Below are positions 1 through 11,067 of a stretch of DNA of 64,000 nt, piece by piece. The notes beneath the pieces were generated by a model. The model did no database searches. It worked only from the letters and a program-made list of their open reading frames with translations, and was not told the origin of the DNA. The stretch comes from Micropterix aruncella. Taxonomy: Eukaryota > Arthropoda > Insecta > Lepidoptera > Micropterigidae. The translations under genes were made by a program, and so were the position numbers. Position 1 is the stretch's first letter, and every line of letters begins with the position of its first letter. The stretch covers positions 64,737,595-64,801,594 of the forward strand of contig OX155980.1 of assembly GCA_944548615.1 (NCBI GenBank), given 5' to 3'.

Positions 1-200
1 GTTTCTTCCTAGCTCAATCAACCATTCCGTCATAATTTTTCTTCCTCGTATGGTATCTAACTTCACTTTTAATTCCGAATGTATTCTATTGTGTAGTCGG
101 ACAGCTAGAAAAGAAAAATGTCGTTGGGCGAATTTAGTTTTCATAAGGGGAACATCATGTTGCATGGCTGTAACTACGCGTGTTCTGATAGTGATTATAT
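1..200 (-). pseudogene. LINE ORF2 C-terminal relic (CR1/jockey group), cut by window edge
   Basis: Reading the minus strand from about 190 to 1 gives an open stretch with KTKFAQRHFSFLAVRLHN followed by a short basic tail. This resembles the last 60 or so residues of CR1/jockey-group reverse transcriptase proteins, where R-(S/T)-F-x-(V/A)-x-(A/V)-x-LWN is conserved. The same motif occurs in the minus-strand relic at 20400-20705 (KTKFAQRYFSCVAPKLHN), so both probably come from related elements. The rest of the element is outside the window. Inference from local similarity only. Confidence 0.5.
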
Positions 201-819
201 AGCCTTACTTTTAAATGTCTACAATATCTAAAATAAGTCACTACGTTACATTGTCTATTATTTATTTATGTGTATGTGTATATATTTATATATAAAAGTG
301 TATATGTGTATGAAAAATATCTATAATATATATAAAAGTATGTGTTCTAAATAAAATATCTATAATAACGTTCGTGTTTTATACTTGCAAATTTGCTAGA
401 AGGCAAGGCAATTTGTGTTAAGTAATAATCATAATTTCTTTTCAAATAAAAGGAAATGAGTAAGTATATGAGTGAGTGTAAATATTATACAAATGCGACT
501 TTATGACTTTTTCCAAATAACCGAACATACTCCAATCATCTCGCGGAATGCGAGAACATAATACCAATCATTATTACCCTAAGTTAAATATCAGTATCCC
601 TAGATACGTTATTTTTGCTTAATTACGTAGGCGGAATGATTAAGTATCTGGCCTACGATACTTAAAATGATCGCATATTTAAAAATTCTACAAAATTTCA
701 AAAAGGAGGTTTTTAACTATAAATGTAATTTGATATAACATAATTTTATAATAATTGATATGATGTAATGTAATTATAATTTATTTGAAATCGATGGAGT
801 GAATATTGTTAACAAACTG
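201..819. other. AT-rich intergenic sequence, nothing recognised
   Basis: Very AT-rich sequence with TATATA-type simple runs near 280-350. No supported reading frame, inverted repeat or recognisable element end was found. Confidence 0.5.
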
Positions 820-1029
820 GCAGTTCGTTAGGTTCGGCGTTTGCTAACTGTCGATCAAAAAAGAATTCGAATGCAAAACTATTAACAGCGTTTGGACCGT
901 TTTAATGGAAATAAATAGAGCAGATTTTTTTGAGGCGTTTTGTAACGACAGATCAAAAAAGGGTTTAGCACTATACACCAAACTCCAGAAAGCTGTCAAA
1001 ATGTGATATCGGCTAGGAAAGTGACGACA

Positions 1030-1470
1030 TGCGTATTTTGGGAGGCGGAAATTTTGCAAAATATTACTGGCGAATACTACGCTAATCTGTTACCACAGAC
1101 TACAGAAATTTCAGCAAAAAAACGATCCAAGACCTGATTTGATTAAAAAGAATCACGTTCCACTATATACAAGGCTATGGCGGAAATGAAATAATTATTG
1201 CACTATGATTTGTTGCACCATCCACCTTATTTGCCCGACCTAGCACCGTCAGACTTTCACCTGTTTCCCGAGCTAAAAACTTTCTTAGGTGGACCGAAAT
1301 TTGAAATGAATGACGAAGTTACGGCTGCTGTAGAGGAGTATTTTGCAGTCCTCGAGGAAATCCTTTTTATGGAGGGAATAACAGGCTTGGAGCGTAGATA
1401 GACTTTGGAACGTAGAGCTTAAAGGGGACTATGTCGAAAAATAAAAACAATTGTGACAGACACCCTAAAA
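1030..1470 (+). pseudogene. mariner transposase relic (C-terminal half)
   Basis: Three-frame reading recovers degraded mariner transposase motifs in order. GEYYANL lies near 1070. A K-R-x-DLIKK-like segment lies near 1125-1145. LLHHPPYLPDLAPSDFHLF starts near 1210, continuing into FLGG and AAVEEYFA with a final ERR near 1395. The PDLAPSDFHLF block carries the third catalytic Asp of the mariner DD34D triad. Frameshifts and stops separate the blocks, and the apparent start is only a TTG, so no functional protein is encoded. The N-terminal DNA-binding half and both terminal inverted repeats were not found. Tc1/mariner membership is secure; the subfamily is not. Confidence 0.8.
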
Positions 1471-1479
1471 TAATTTCCT

Positions 1480-3800
1480 TGCTAGGCCAGGTAATTATCA
1501 TCCCACCCTTGTATGCACGCGATGAGCCAATAGCCATGGGTTTAATTCGTGTCACTGCTATTAATTGAATCATAGCTCTTCTATTCTAAATTTAAATGTT
1601 TGCAAAAAAAAAACAATCCTGTGTTATTTATTCCTTAGAATTAATATTTCCTGTTAAGGTAAATTTTCGTAAAGTGAGAAACTCACGAATACACACGCGT
1701 CTATGTCAATGATTGTAGTTCGTCTATAAGCTTAGCCACTTTGTCTTCAAAAGACTTAGGTAGCTGCTCGGGTAAGCCATACTATACAAATGGATTCTTT
1801 TTCCCGGGACTTGCAATGATAGGTGATTATAATATTGTATGGCAGGCGGTGCGGCGCGGGCCCGGCGAGAATGTTGCGGTTCTGAGGAATTCCTTTTAAA
1901 GTAAGTAATCACCTTAATCACTTACAGCTCAGCTCACAGCGATTTGACAAGCTTCACTGGTTATATCTAGAAAGCGAGCCTCGATAGGAAGGACAAGATT
2001 GGTTTTATACGGAAAGGTACCAATACATTATATTTAAAAAAACGTTCATTTTCTTCTCAGTCCGTCATTCAGAAATGCAGCTTACACAGGTTTTTTGATG
2101 CTTTAAACTTGGTCTTAGTATGATTTAAAAAAAGCAGAACGACATGATCTTTTGCGAGGTCGGATGTTTGTACCTATAGGTATATTAACTTTGCTAAGGG
2201 TATATAGCTATCTGTGCAGTTATGGGCACTGCTCTTGTGTATCTATGCGACGATAGCTTCTTTCAAGAGGAAAAAAAATGATGCTTTATTTTCGTCAGGT
2301 TTTTCAGTTTCTGGCAGTATAATCCGATTTCACCACTCCTTCGAATACATCCCAGGCTCTCAACTAAGATCGATTTACCATGTTGTTCGCTGATGCGGAA
2401 TGAGAAGGTTTTAAGTGTGGGGGCAATTGGAGCCCGAGAAATTAGATAAACTTCCGATTGCCATAATGTACCCTTATTCTATCTAAACACAAACCCTTTT
2501 TTAAGCGGTTTAGAGGTATGGAAAGCAGCGACGGTAGCGCAGCGGTGAAAGGCCCGAAACACGATATGCTTTCAATCGTCGTAATGCCGTTTCAACATGA
2601 AATTTCGTGTGAACGCCTCGCCGCGGCATACTGACTGCCTCGTTGGCATGCCAACGCCCGCTCAACGTGATTTGGTTTATAGTCCGTTTATAAACCAACC
2701 GTGTAACCCCCGGCATGCGATGTGCGTTCTCTTCGTGGAATCTGATACAAAGTTAAACAATATTCATCGTCTGGAATAGCTACCCAAACACACGAAAAGT
2801 GCTATTTTAAGTACTATCTTATATACATTATATACAGGCGACATGTGATAGATGTGATGTGATGATAGAGTCTAGATATATGTGATTATGATTATTAGTG
2901 CCGATGGAAGGGGAGGGCGGTACCCAGGGCCCCTCTGCCGTGTGTGCTTTTCATTCACTAGTAGCTGACGACAAAGATGAAATCATGCGAAGAAATCATC
3001 ACATGAAAATAGGTTCCTTACCTTCAATACAAATTTACAACTTTCACTAGCCTACAACTTTGAACAGAGCTTAGTTTCAGAAGTTTAAGTGGTGTGGATA
3101 TCGAAACATTTAATTTTCATTAATTTACTATTTAAAAATCAGTTCTAGAATTAGCGTGGGTGGCGTCAGTATTCATATAAAATTTTAGTCAAAAAAAAAC
3201 ATATTGTTTTTTTTTGTTAAAGGAAATTTAAAGTAATTTTGTTACCGCCAAAACCGGAAGCAGACTTGTTTAAGTGTCAAATTATTACGCAAAACTACGC
3301 TAATATACGAGTATAAAAAAAGAAAAGATATTTCCGCAAAGATATTTCTGTTTGTCAAAAATCAGATTTAGCGATGCATTAAACGAAAATGTGTACAAAC
3401 ATACAAATTAATCGAACTACATAATTTTTATTGTTGTTTGATGAAATAATAATCTAATAGAAATTGGAAACGATCTTACGTCCACCATTTCCTCCGTGAA
3501 GACAATAAATATAATGCTGAAAAAAAAAGATAAGGTTTTATTATTTCATGCGGCAAGATCCGTTTCTTCCGATCCATAGTGGCTAAATATATATTTTTAA
3601 TTTTTAATAATCATAATAATGTATAGTATAATATAATATAATAATAAGAATATAATAAGAATAACCATAAACACTAAAATTAAAATTATTTATAAAATAT
3701 GGATACCGAAAAGTGTAAATCAGTACTGAAAATACACGTAACTATTACTTACTCCCTTATATAAAAACATTTGGTAATTAGGTGCTACTACCAATTGATG
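1480..3800. other. Unassigned intergenic tract
   Basis: No coding sequence supported. A short GC-rich island near 1845-1880 and a segment near 2525-2560 that loosely resembles a pol III A box (gtagcgcagcggtgaaagg) are the only deviations from AT-rich background. Small reading frames near 2510-2780 overlap on both strands and show no family resemblance. Confidence 0.4.
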
Positions 3801-3850
3801 AATCCCTCAGAAAATTTAAACTTAATTGCAATTAAAAAATCTTTTATTAA

Positions 3851-4440
3851 GCTATTGCATAGCTTTTATCGCGGGCCTAGAGGCCAGCGCGGCGACCGAA
3901 TGAAGAAATTTCTTAACGAAAATTAATGATTTTAAACTGATAATTACGTCTAAACGAGTAATGCTTACGATTCGAAAAAAAATATATGTTAAACAAGAAC
4001 ATTTTCTTAATATTCTTAGCTTTAAATATTTTAGATTTTGTTTATATTACATAGTGTAATTAATTTGTGAAATTAGGTCTAACCGAACACAAAAACGACT
4101 ACTACGCAAATACTATCTTGCTTATTATTATGAAACCTACACCATTTTAAAGATAATTTAATTATCTATCTTTTTATCTACGATTTTTCTCGAATAATCC
4201 GTTTTTTTTTTGCTTTATCGAATAAAAAATTCGTGCGCGGCGCTCTATCGGAAGACTTTTAAATTATTCCGAATCATTTGCTACCGCGGCCGCAAACGAT
4301 TCGGAATAATTTCAACGTTTTCCGATAGAGCGCAGTTATCTGATGTCAGAAAAAATAAAAAAAATAAAATAAATAAATAATTATAATTGCATAAGTTGTT
4401 AAAAATGCTATGCAATAGCTTTACCGCGGCAGTCCCCGAG
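3851..4440. repeat. Repeat pair flanking a GC-rich perfect-type hairpin
   Basis: The 13-mer gctattgcatagc at 3851-3863 is followed by a short GC-rich segment (cgcgggcctagaggcc). A related unit recurs at 4407-4419 (gctatgcaatagc) followed by ccgcggcag. Between them, at 4240-4333, is a long hairpin whose stems begin gcgctctatcgg and end ccgatagagcgc. The right stem also contains the reversed copy of attattccgaatc, and the loop contains ccgcggccgc. It looks like the fossil of a short foldback or MITE-type element. No target duplication was identified. Confidence 0.5.
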
Positions 4441-5389
4441 TGCCACACGTATTTTTTTTTGTATTAGTTTCAATATGTACCGAACAATTGATGTTACCTA
4501 TATAGTATGACGTGCAATACAAAAAAATGTACTGAAATAAAGTAACTGATCTGAACATACAGTATCCGCTTATTGCGAGCGTGCTAAGTGTTAAATTACG
4601 GTGATACTTTGGCGCGTTTCATTGTAAACGGACAAAGCACATTAGAAAAGCGTATATTGAGTCGCTCATCAACATTCATTGGCCATATACGCAACTTGAT
4701 CAAGCGCATTAACGCCCGCAAGCGTATCCTGCTGTATAATGTTAAACCCGGCGTTGGTGGAACCCCTTTTGAGGATATACAACGACGCGCATGTATATGT
4801 ACGATACGCATGAACTGAATGAGTCATTCTTATCTTCTGCCCGGCATGTGGAAATTGGTGTAAGAGACCACAACCGCTATAAAAAAGTTAAGTTAAACCG
4901 CTTTTTTTTGTTAAGTGTAATAAATATTACTCATACATATAAGTAAAAAGTTATCTTAACGCTAACATACCAGTAAATATTATAGAAAATAGTAAAAATA
5001 GAAAAAGAAACATAAGATGGAAGGCCAGTTTATGTTGTAACCTATATCTATAATCAATGTAATGGAATTGGTAAGGTATATTAAAAGGGAGAATCTGCAC
5101 ATTAAACAAGAAAAATAATTATTTGTCATTTTGTAAATTATACGAGTATTAGGAGATTTTTTCAAAATCTGAGTTTAAAATCTGCAACTATTTTTGATTT
5201 GGCCTTCGTTACTAACAACATAAATATTGAATATCGTAAAGTTGCAATAAAAATACTTTTATCTTGGTACCTAACGCCTAAATCAAAAACAAAGTGTAGG
5301 TGATATTCGACTCAGTTTTAACCTAAAATAATGTCATGTAATAAAATCTCCTAATCTAAAATTGCCTGAGGCAAAATAATCTGCAGATG
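4441..5389. other. Intergenic, one unassigned 76-codon frame
   Basis: Mostly AT-rich. An open frame at 4588-4818 on the plus strand is comparatively GC-rich and ends in a basic region (LIKRINARKRILLY), but I do not recognise a family and the opposite strand is equally open. Probably a fragment of an unidentified mobile element. Confidence 0.3.
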
Positions 5390-6440
5390 ATTTTTAGAAC
5401 TAAAGTTTTTCGCGTTATGAAATAGAATTTTCTAATATTCAAAAACATATTTCAAAAAAAAAAAGAAAATTATTTTTATTTGTTATTTTCTATTTCAGTT
5501 AATGACACAGAGTAAACCCTATTAGATACATTTAGCTAGTTACCATTTAGAATGATCGACTATAGGTAGGGAAATTATTTCAAAGCTTATTGCGACCAAT
5601 TCTTCGCCTATACCTTTATAGTTTCTTTGTTGCCGATGTAAATTTATGCAAAATATATAAATATTAAGTCCTTACCCAGGTAATTGTCGGTTTATTACAC
5701 TCGTGGTTTAAAGTTGATTGAATACTAGATTTCCTACTAAAAAATAACTAAAAGTACCTTAATCAAAAGATATTCTGTTATAGGTATGTCAATTACTTTT
5801 CCAAATGGTAGCAATGGATGCCACATTTTCCATAGTGAGGCTTTAAATGGGGCAATTAACTTGTGTTACGCATTAGCAGAACAAACTTACGAAATATGTG
5901 GTAATTATAGCTGTAATGGATTTCTCAAAATGTTAATTATCGTAAAAGACAATATTTATGCCGTAATTAAACATTGGTAGTCGCGTATGCATAATGGATT
6001 TGGCATATGATGTGTGATCAGCATCGCTGATTACGAATCCTCTTGAATCAAACACTCTCACGGATATATGAGATTATTTTATTTGAACGGCCATTCTGCT
6101 GTTACGTCACCGTTTCATTGAATTAATCGAATATAGTACTGTGGATGTACACTATTATAAGGCATATAAATTTCCAGTTAAAAATAGTCTCTCCAAAGAA
6201 TATTTAAAAAAAAACAAATAATATCATATTTACTAAACCTGAATGCAATTATGTCGAAAATATAAAGCCTTTAGAGGACTATATGACAAATGAAATAAAA
6301 TACTTCTGTTAATTTATTTTACAATATTTCTTAAAGTGCCCTTTAAAGATTTCATATGTATTCAAAAATGAATTTGGGAGAGTCAGGAATTTGGAAATCA
6401 TAATAGGAGTTCTGATGGTAATAAACCAAACCGTGCATTA
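5390..6440 (+). repeat. Left arm of large inverted duplication
   Basis: This arm matches, in reverse complement, 7728-8696 plus 14357-14605. Examples are gatcaGCATCGCTGATtacg near 6020 against the complementary segment near 8285; the short frame at 5786-5980 against the minus-strand frame at 8330-8539; and ttagctagttaccat near 5533 against 14428. Divergence with small indels (I estimate roughly 80% identity) shows the duplication is old. The arm is uninterrupted and so preserves the pre-insertion state of the LINE found in the other arm. It could be a foldback-type transposon or two copies of one element that landed head to head. Confidence 0.75.
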
Positions 6441-7057
6441 AACCAAAAAGTGTATTAACCTAATCAATAAATAAATATGTTAACAGATATGAATTTTAGC
6501 AATTAAATTAAACATATTATTAATACACCCAAGAACAATACATCTTAATTAAACTAACTTTATTCTTCGACATCTGGAAAGGTTTGGGTATTACATATGT
6601 TAAAAATAAAGGTTATCTAAGTAGATAATAATAAAAACAACATATTTAAAAATTATAAGTTCATAAATATTACAATCAAGTTGATAAAGCTTTTACTTAG
6701 GTTAAATATTAGTATTTTTAACGATCAAAACAGAAGAAAAATATATTTTCAATTATATGAATCATTTATTATGGAATATTACATGATTCATATAATTGAA
6801 TACGTCATGTAAGAAAATGTGAGAAATGAAATTTTTGGCGTTTGTATCTATAATGTTCTAATGTGATATTCATATTTTGTATAGGTTTGAGGATGTGAGC
6901 CTTTTTTCCAGGTATTTAATAGTATAATGTATGATATAAGAATAAGTCAACCTGCGTTATGAAACATGTACGAATAAATGAATTTACAAATAGATTTTGA
7001 ATAAAACTATAGATTATCGCTTTATATTATAATAAATTATATTTATTTTATATACAG

Positions 7058-7264
7058 GGGGAATTCCCCTAACGCCGGATGGCACCTAGTATCGGACACT
7101 AATAGTATCTCGACAAGTCTCTCGATCGATACAAAGACGTAGGAAAAGGAAAAGCGTACGGTCCCCGCACCCTTTTTACCCGTCTTTGTATCGATCGCGC
7201 TGCGACTTGTCGAGATACTAATAGTGTCGGACGCTAGGTGCCTTCAGGCGTTATGGGACTTCCC
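7058..7264. mobile_element. Palindromic MITE, about 207 bp
   Basis: The element is almost entirely a long inverted repeat with arms of about 75 bases. The left arm starts ggggaattcccctaacgcc; the right arm ends with the complement of tgggaagtcccataacgcc. Both arms contain tatctcgacaagtc and gatcgatacaaagacg or its complement. The GC-rich loop near 7140-7180 separates them. No coding capacity. It sits almost centrally between the arms of the 5.4-14.6 kb inverted duplication. No clear target duplication was seen, so the superfamily is not assigned. Confidence 0.75.
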
Positions 7265-7727
7265 ATAAATTTTCAGATAATAATCTTTCACACATTGTAT
7301 AACTAAGAAAACATGAAAGTCCGAGATTTTATGACGTATGCTTTAAGTTGATTTATTATGACACTACCAAAGTAAGGTTATTACCAGCGGTTACTTATTG
7401 CTTCAGATATACATTATTGCTTCAGATATACTTAGATTACAAAATTATTATGAAGGCGATGGATACAAAAAAAGCAAAAACTGATTAATGCTCTAAAAAT
7501 ATAAATAATGATAATGGAATAAATCGATTTATATCGTCATTTGACTTTTGTAAGCAAATGGTATTTCCAGGATCGAAAAATGATTCCTTGAAATTTAGGC
7601 AATAGTTCATAGTTCACAATTTAAATTATCAGCCAGTCAAAGCATAACACTACTAACTACAAATACTATTTAATGAAAGCTTTTAAAAGTAATAAAGCGT
7701 GAAATAAATGTGCTGTCCAAAATTATT

Positions 7728-8696
7728 TTAAAAAAACGGTTTGGTTTATTAACTTCAGAACTCTTATTATGTTTTCTAAAATCTTAACTCTCCTAATTTT
7801 AACCCGTTATTCATTTTCGAATAGATTTACTAACCAAACCACAGATCACCTAATTAACAAAATATGAAAATTACGAAAGGACACTCTAAAAAATGTTGGT
7901 AATAAAAATAAACAGAAATATTTTATTTTATTTTCTTTTTAAATTGTGGTTTTTATTGACGGCTCTCTGAAGCGATTCAGAAGTCAAGATTTGGGAAAAA
8001 AAACTATTTAATTTTTCATATAATCTTCTAAAGGCTTTATATTTTGGTAAAAATTGCATTTAGGTCTAGTAAATAATAAATTATTTTGTTAATTATTGTT
8101 TTATATTCTTTGGAGAGACTATTTTTACCTGAAAATGTATATTCCTTATAAGTTTGTACATCCACAATACTATATCCAAACATTTAAATAAAATAGAAAC
8201 GTAGTGGCAAAATAACCATTGAAATAAAATATCAATCTCAAATCTCAAATATCCGTGAGAGTGCTTGATTCAAGAGGATTCGTAATCAGCGATGCTGATC
8301 TCACATCATTGTCAATTCATTATACGCGACTACCAATGTTTAATTGCGGCATAAATATTGTCATTTATGATAATTAACATTTTGAGAAATTCATTACAGC
8401 TGTAATTACCACATACTTCGTTAGTTTGTTCCGCTAATGCGTAACACCCGTTAATTGCTCCATTTAAAGCCTCATTATGGAAAATGTGGCATCCATTGCT
8501 ACCATTTGGAAAAGTAATTGACATATAACAGATTACCATTTGATTTAAGTACTTTTAGTTCATTTTTAGTGAGAAATTTAGTATTCAGTCAGCTCCAATT
8601 TAGTATTCAGTCCCGAGTGTGAAAAAACGGTAATTACGTAGGCAAGGACTTAATATTTATATATTTTCCATAAATTTTCATCGGCAACATAGAAAC
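7728..8696 (-). repeat. Right arm of large inverted duplication (inner part)
   Basis: Reverse-complement counterpart of about 5621-6440. It ends abruptly at 8696 where a LINE begins. The homologous sequence resumes at 14357 on the far side of the LINE, so the original arm ran continuously from 7728 to what is now about 14605. The final gaaac at 8692-8696 is repeated at 14353-14357 and is the LINE target duplication. Confidence 0.75.
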
Positions 8697-9468
8697 GGGC
8701 TTCAAGTGACGGGTAGCAGTAACAGTAACATTGAAAGAAAAAGTGCTCCGAGGAAATAGCTTTATTTTTAATATTAAAAGTGAAAATTAAAACGTCTCAC
8801 CTTGATTTTTTTAAGTGATAATATCAGTATTGTTGAGTTCATATAAAATCAGTGCCTATATGCAACGCAGTGAGTAAATCCAGACACATTTTTATAATCC
8901 ACTCAACTGAAGATTTAAAATAACGATCAGGATAGGATAACATACTTGTTACCTTCTCGATATTATGGAACAACGCACTTTGTAAACAAATAAGTGCACA
9001 GCTCTACTCACAACACAATAAACACAGGCCAAATAGACGAAGGATTTGACGACTCGATATACAATCAATCAACTTATTTATGCACTCGTATCACCGATAT
9101 ATCGCGAAACCGCAAGCTGCTGTAATTTATGAAGGTTTTTCATATTATTTGGAACAGAAATCACGACGCATTTCGGAGCAGCCCGAGTGACACACGAAAT
9201 TTTTCAACAAACTAATAGTCCTACCCGCATAATAATATACGATCGTGCGCGAGCGAAACGGGCTTGTCTGTGGTATAAAAAAGTAAAGCCGGATCTACAT
9301 TTGAATTCTAATTGATTTAATTATTAATGACGTTGGCACTGCCACTGAAGATTAAGTGTAAATATTGATAGACAAGAGTCAGCGGTAAGGATTTTGGTAC
9401 GTGGAACTGCAATATATTATATATTATTATTTAGACATATTTGCAATTACGAAAACCTAATACATCCT
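8697..9468 (+). promoter_or_regulatory. LINE 5' leader / internal promoter region
   Basis: The non-coding 5' part of the retrotransposon, from the duplication boundary to the first ATG of ORF1. LINEs of this group carry their promoter inside the transcribed leader. A segment near 9275 (gtggtataaaaaagtaaagc) resembles a TATA element but is too far downstream to make a full-length transcript. No firm promoter motif can be named. Confidence 0.4.
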
Positions 9469-11067
9469 ATGGATTGCAATACAAGAATAACAAGAAGTAT
9501 GATGAAATTGACAGACAACATTTCAGACGGAAATGAGACTGCGACAGGACATAATCATGACACTACTATGAGGCCATTATCAGAAGCAACAGAAAAATAT
9601 GAGGCATTAAGCGAAGAATATGAGTCAATTAACAATGTAATAAAAACCTTGGGTTTACAGCTGGAAACCGCAAATAGCGAGAAATTGAAACTGATTAACC
9701 AGCATAATGACGACTATATGGAATTTGATAAAGTATGCAAAGATAATATTAAATTAAAAACACAACTGGCTAAGCTGAAATACGAAATGGACGAAGCAGT
9801 TAGTAACCATTCCAATGCCATATCAAGGCTTGCCGATTATGAAAGACAACGATCTGAGTTTAAAGATATCCACGATTATGTTACATCACTAGAGAAGAAA
9901 ATCGCTAAGTATGAACGGAAGGTCGCACTCTACTCCAACAAACAAGAGGAGCAATTATTCAACAGTATCAAAAGTGAAACCAAAAAGGACACTAAAATAT
10001 TAAAGATGACTAAATCAATCAAAGAAAAGGAAGCCGAATGTGCTTTACTAATCGAATCTTTAAAAGAAAAAGAGTCGATTATAGCAAATTGTATTTGTTA
10101 TAGGGCTAGTATCCCTTCTACCTCAACAAGCAATCCGTATATAGATAATAAGGACTTTCCCACGGAAACTAAACCGAGGAGAAATAAAGCCGCAAAAAAG
10201 AAAACAAGTTGTAAAACTGACGGCACCGGAAAACCGAAAAAATCTAGTGTCTGTAAAAAGACTATCGAACATCAGCATAAAAATCAGACAGACAATACTA
10301 AGAAGGATCTCTCGAAGATAACCAACGCTAAAGATAAAGACATCAACGTACCACGGCTTTTGGACATCGCAGCTCCCGCTAGAAAGAAATCGAGTATTGT
10401 GCGTCAGCCCAGCCTTACCGATATGACCACGAAAAAGAAGGGCAACAAAGATCGCGTGTCGAAACCAGAAGCACTAATCAAACAGAGAAAAGTGCTGATC
10501 TTGACAGATGAAAATGGCAGGATGTGTGCAGGACTCTTAAAAGCGATGCTCCCTAAAAACTTCCAAGTAACAAGCATTACAAAAACAAATGCACAACTTT
10601 TTGGGGTGTGTAATGTTACTAAAAATATGGTGTCAAACCTTGACAAAAATGACTACGTCATAGTAATGGGTGGCGTACACTACAGCTACCTTAATAACCA
10701 ACGTAGGAAAGAGCACACGCACTGTCTACTTGAAACCTGCTTAAAAAAATTGTTCGACTCGACAAAAAATACAAATATGGTAATGTGCAGCGTCCCTTAT
10801 AGACTAGACGATAATCGTAACAATTACGATATTTACGACATTAATACGAATATAAATTTAATTGCGCTGTCAAACAAAGATGTAACTTTTGTGCCACTAG
10901 CAGATAGTCTGGAGGAAATCGACTATGTTGTGAGAGGGTCGCACCTTAACTTAAGAGGAAAAAGAAAATTTACAGCAAATATTAAAGACGCAATCCTAAA
11001 TGATATTATGAACAAACAGCCGCCAAAAAACGGACCAGGACCACCGACGCCCCAAGGAAAAAGATAA
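9469..11067 (+). CDS. LINE ORF1 protein: coiled coil plus SGNH-like domain
   Basis: 532 residues from the first in-frame ATG at 9469; upstream in-frame codons offer only TTG. It is the presumed RNA-binding and chaperone-type protein of the retrotransposon. Residues about 35-210 are rich in E, K, L and Q with a heptad character, predicting a long coiled coil for oligomerisation. Residues about 235-340 form a basic, lysine-rich linker likely to bind nucleic acid. Residues about 340-515 resemble the SGNH/GDSL-like esterase domain of CR1-type ORF1 proteins: VLILTDENGR (block I), YVIVMGGVHYSYLNN (GGND-like block III) and GSHLNLRGK with the block V histidine near residue 492. Block I has TDE where an active esterase has GDS, so the catalytic serine is absent. 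No CCHC knuckles are visible. The stop TAA is at 11065-11067 inside the ORF2 frame. The frame is intact. Confidence 0.85.
   Translation: MDCNTRITRSMMKLTDNISDGNETATGHNHDTTMRPLSEATEKYEALSEEYESINNVIKTLGLQLETANSEKLKLINQHNDDYMEFDKVCKDNIKLKTQLAKLKYEMDEAVSNHSNAISRLADYERQRSEFKDIHDYVTSLEKKIAKYERKVALYSNKQEEQLFNSIKSETKKDTKILKMTKSIKEKEAECALLIESLKEKESIIANCICYRASIPSTSTSNPYIDNKDFPTETKPRRNKAAKKKTSCKTDGTGKPKKSSVCKKTIEHQHKNQTDNTKKDLSKITNAKDKDINVPRLLDIAAPARKKSSIVRQPSLTDMTTKKKGNKDRVSKPEALIKQRKVLILTDENGRMCAGLLKAMLPKNFQVTSITKTNAQLFGVCNVTKNMVSNLDKNDYVIVMGGVHYSYLNNQRRKEHTHCLLETCLKKLFDSTKNTNMVMCSVPYRLDDNRNNYDIYDINTNINLIALSNKDVTFVPLADSLEEIDYVVRGSHLNLRGKRKFTANIKDAILNDIMNKQPPKNGPGPPTPQGKR

Noticed and set aside
2510..2779. 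Overlapping frames on both strands near a pol III-like phrase
   Set aside because: No B box, no tail and no second copy in the window; not enough for a SINE call.
5786..5980. Short frame MSITFPNGSNG... as a gene
   Set aside because: Its inverted copy at 8330-8539 differs mostly at amino-acid-changing positions; treated as part of a non-coding repeat arm.
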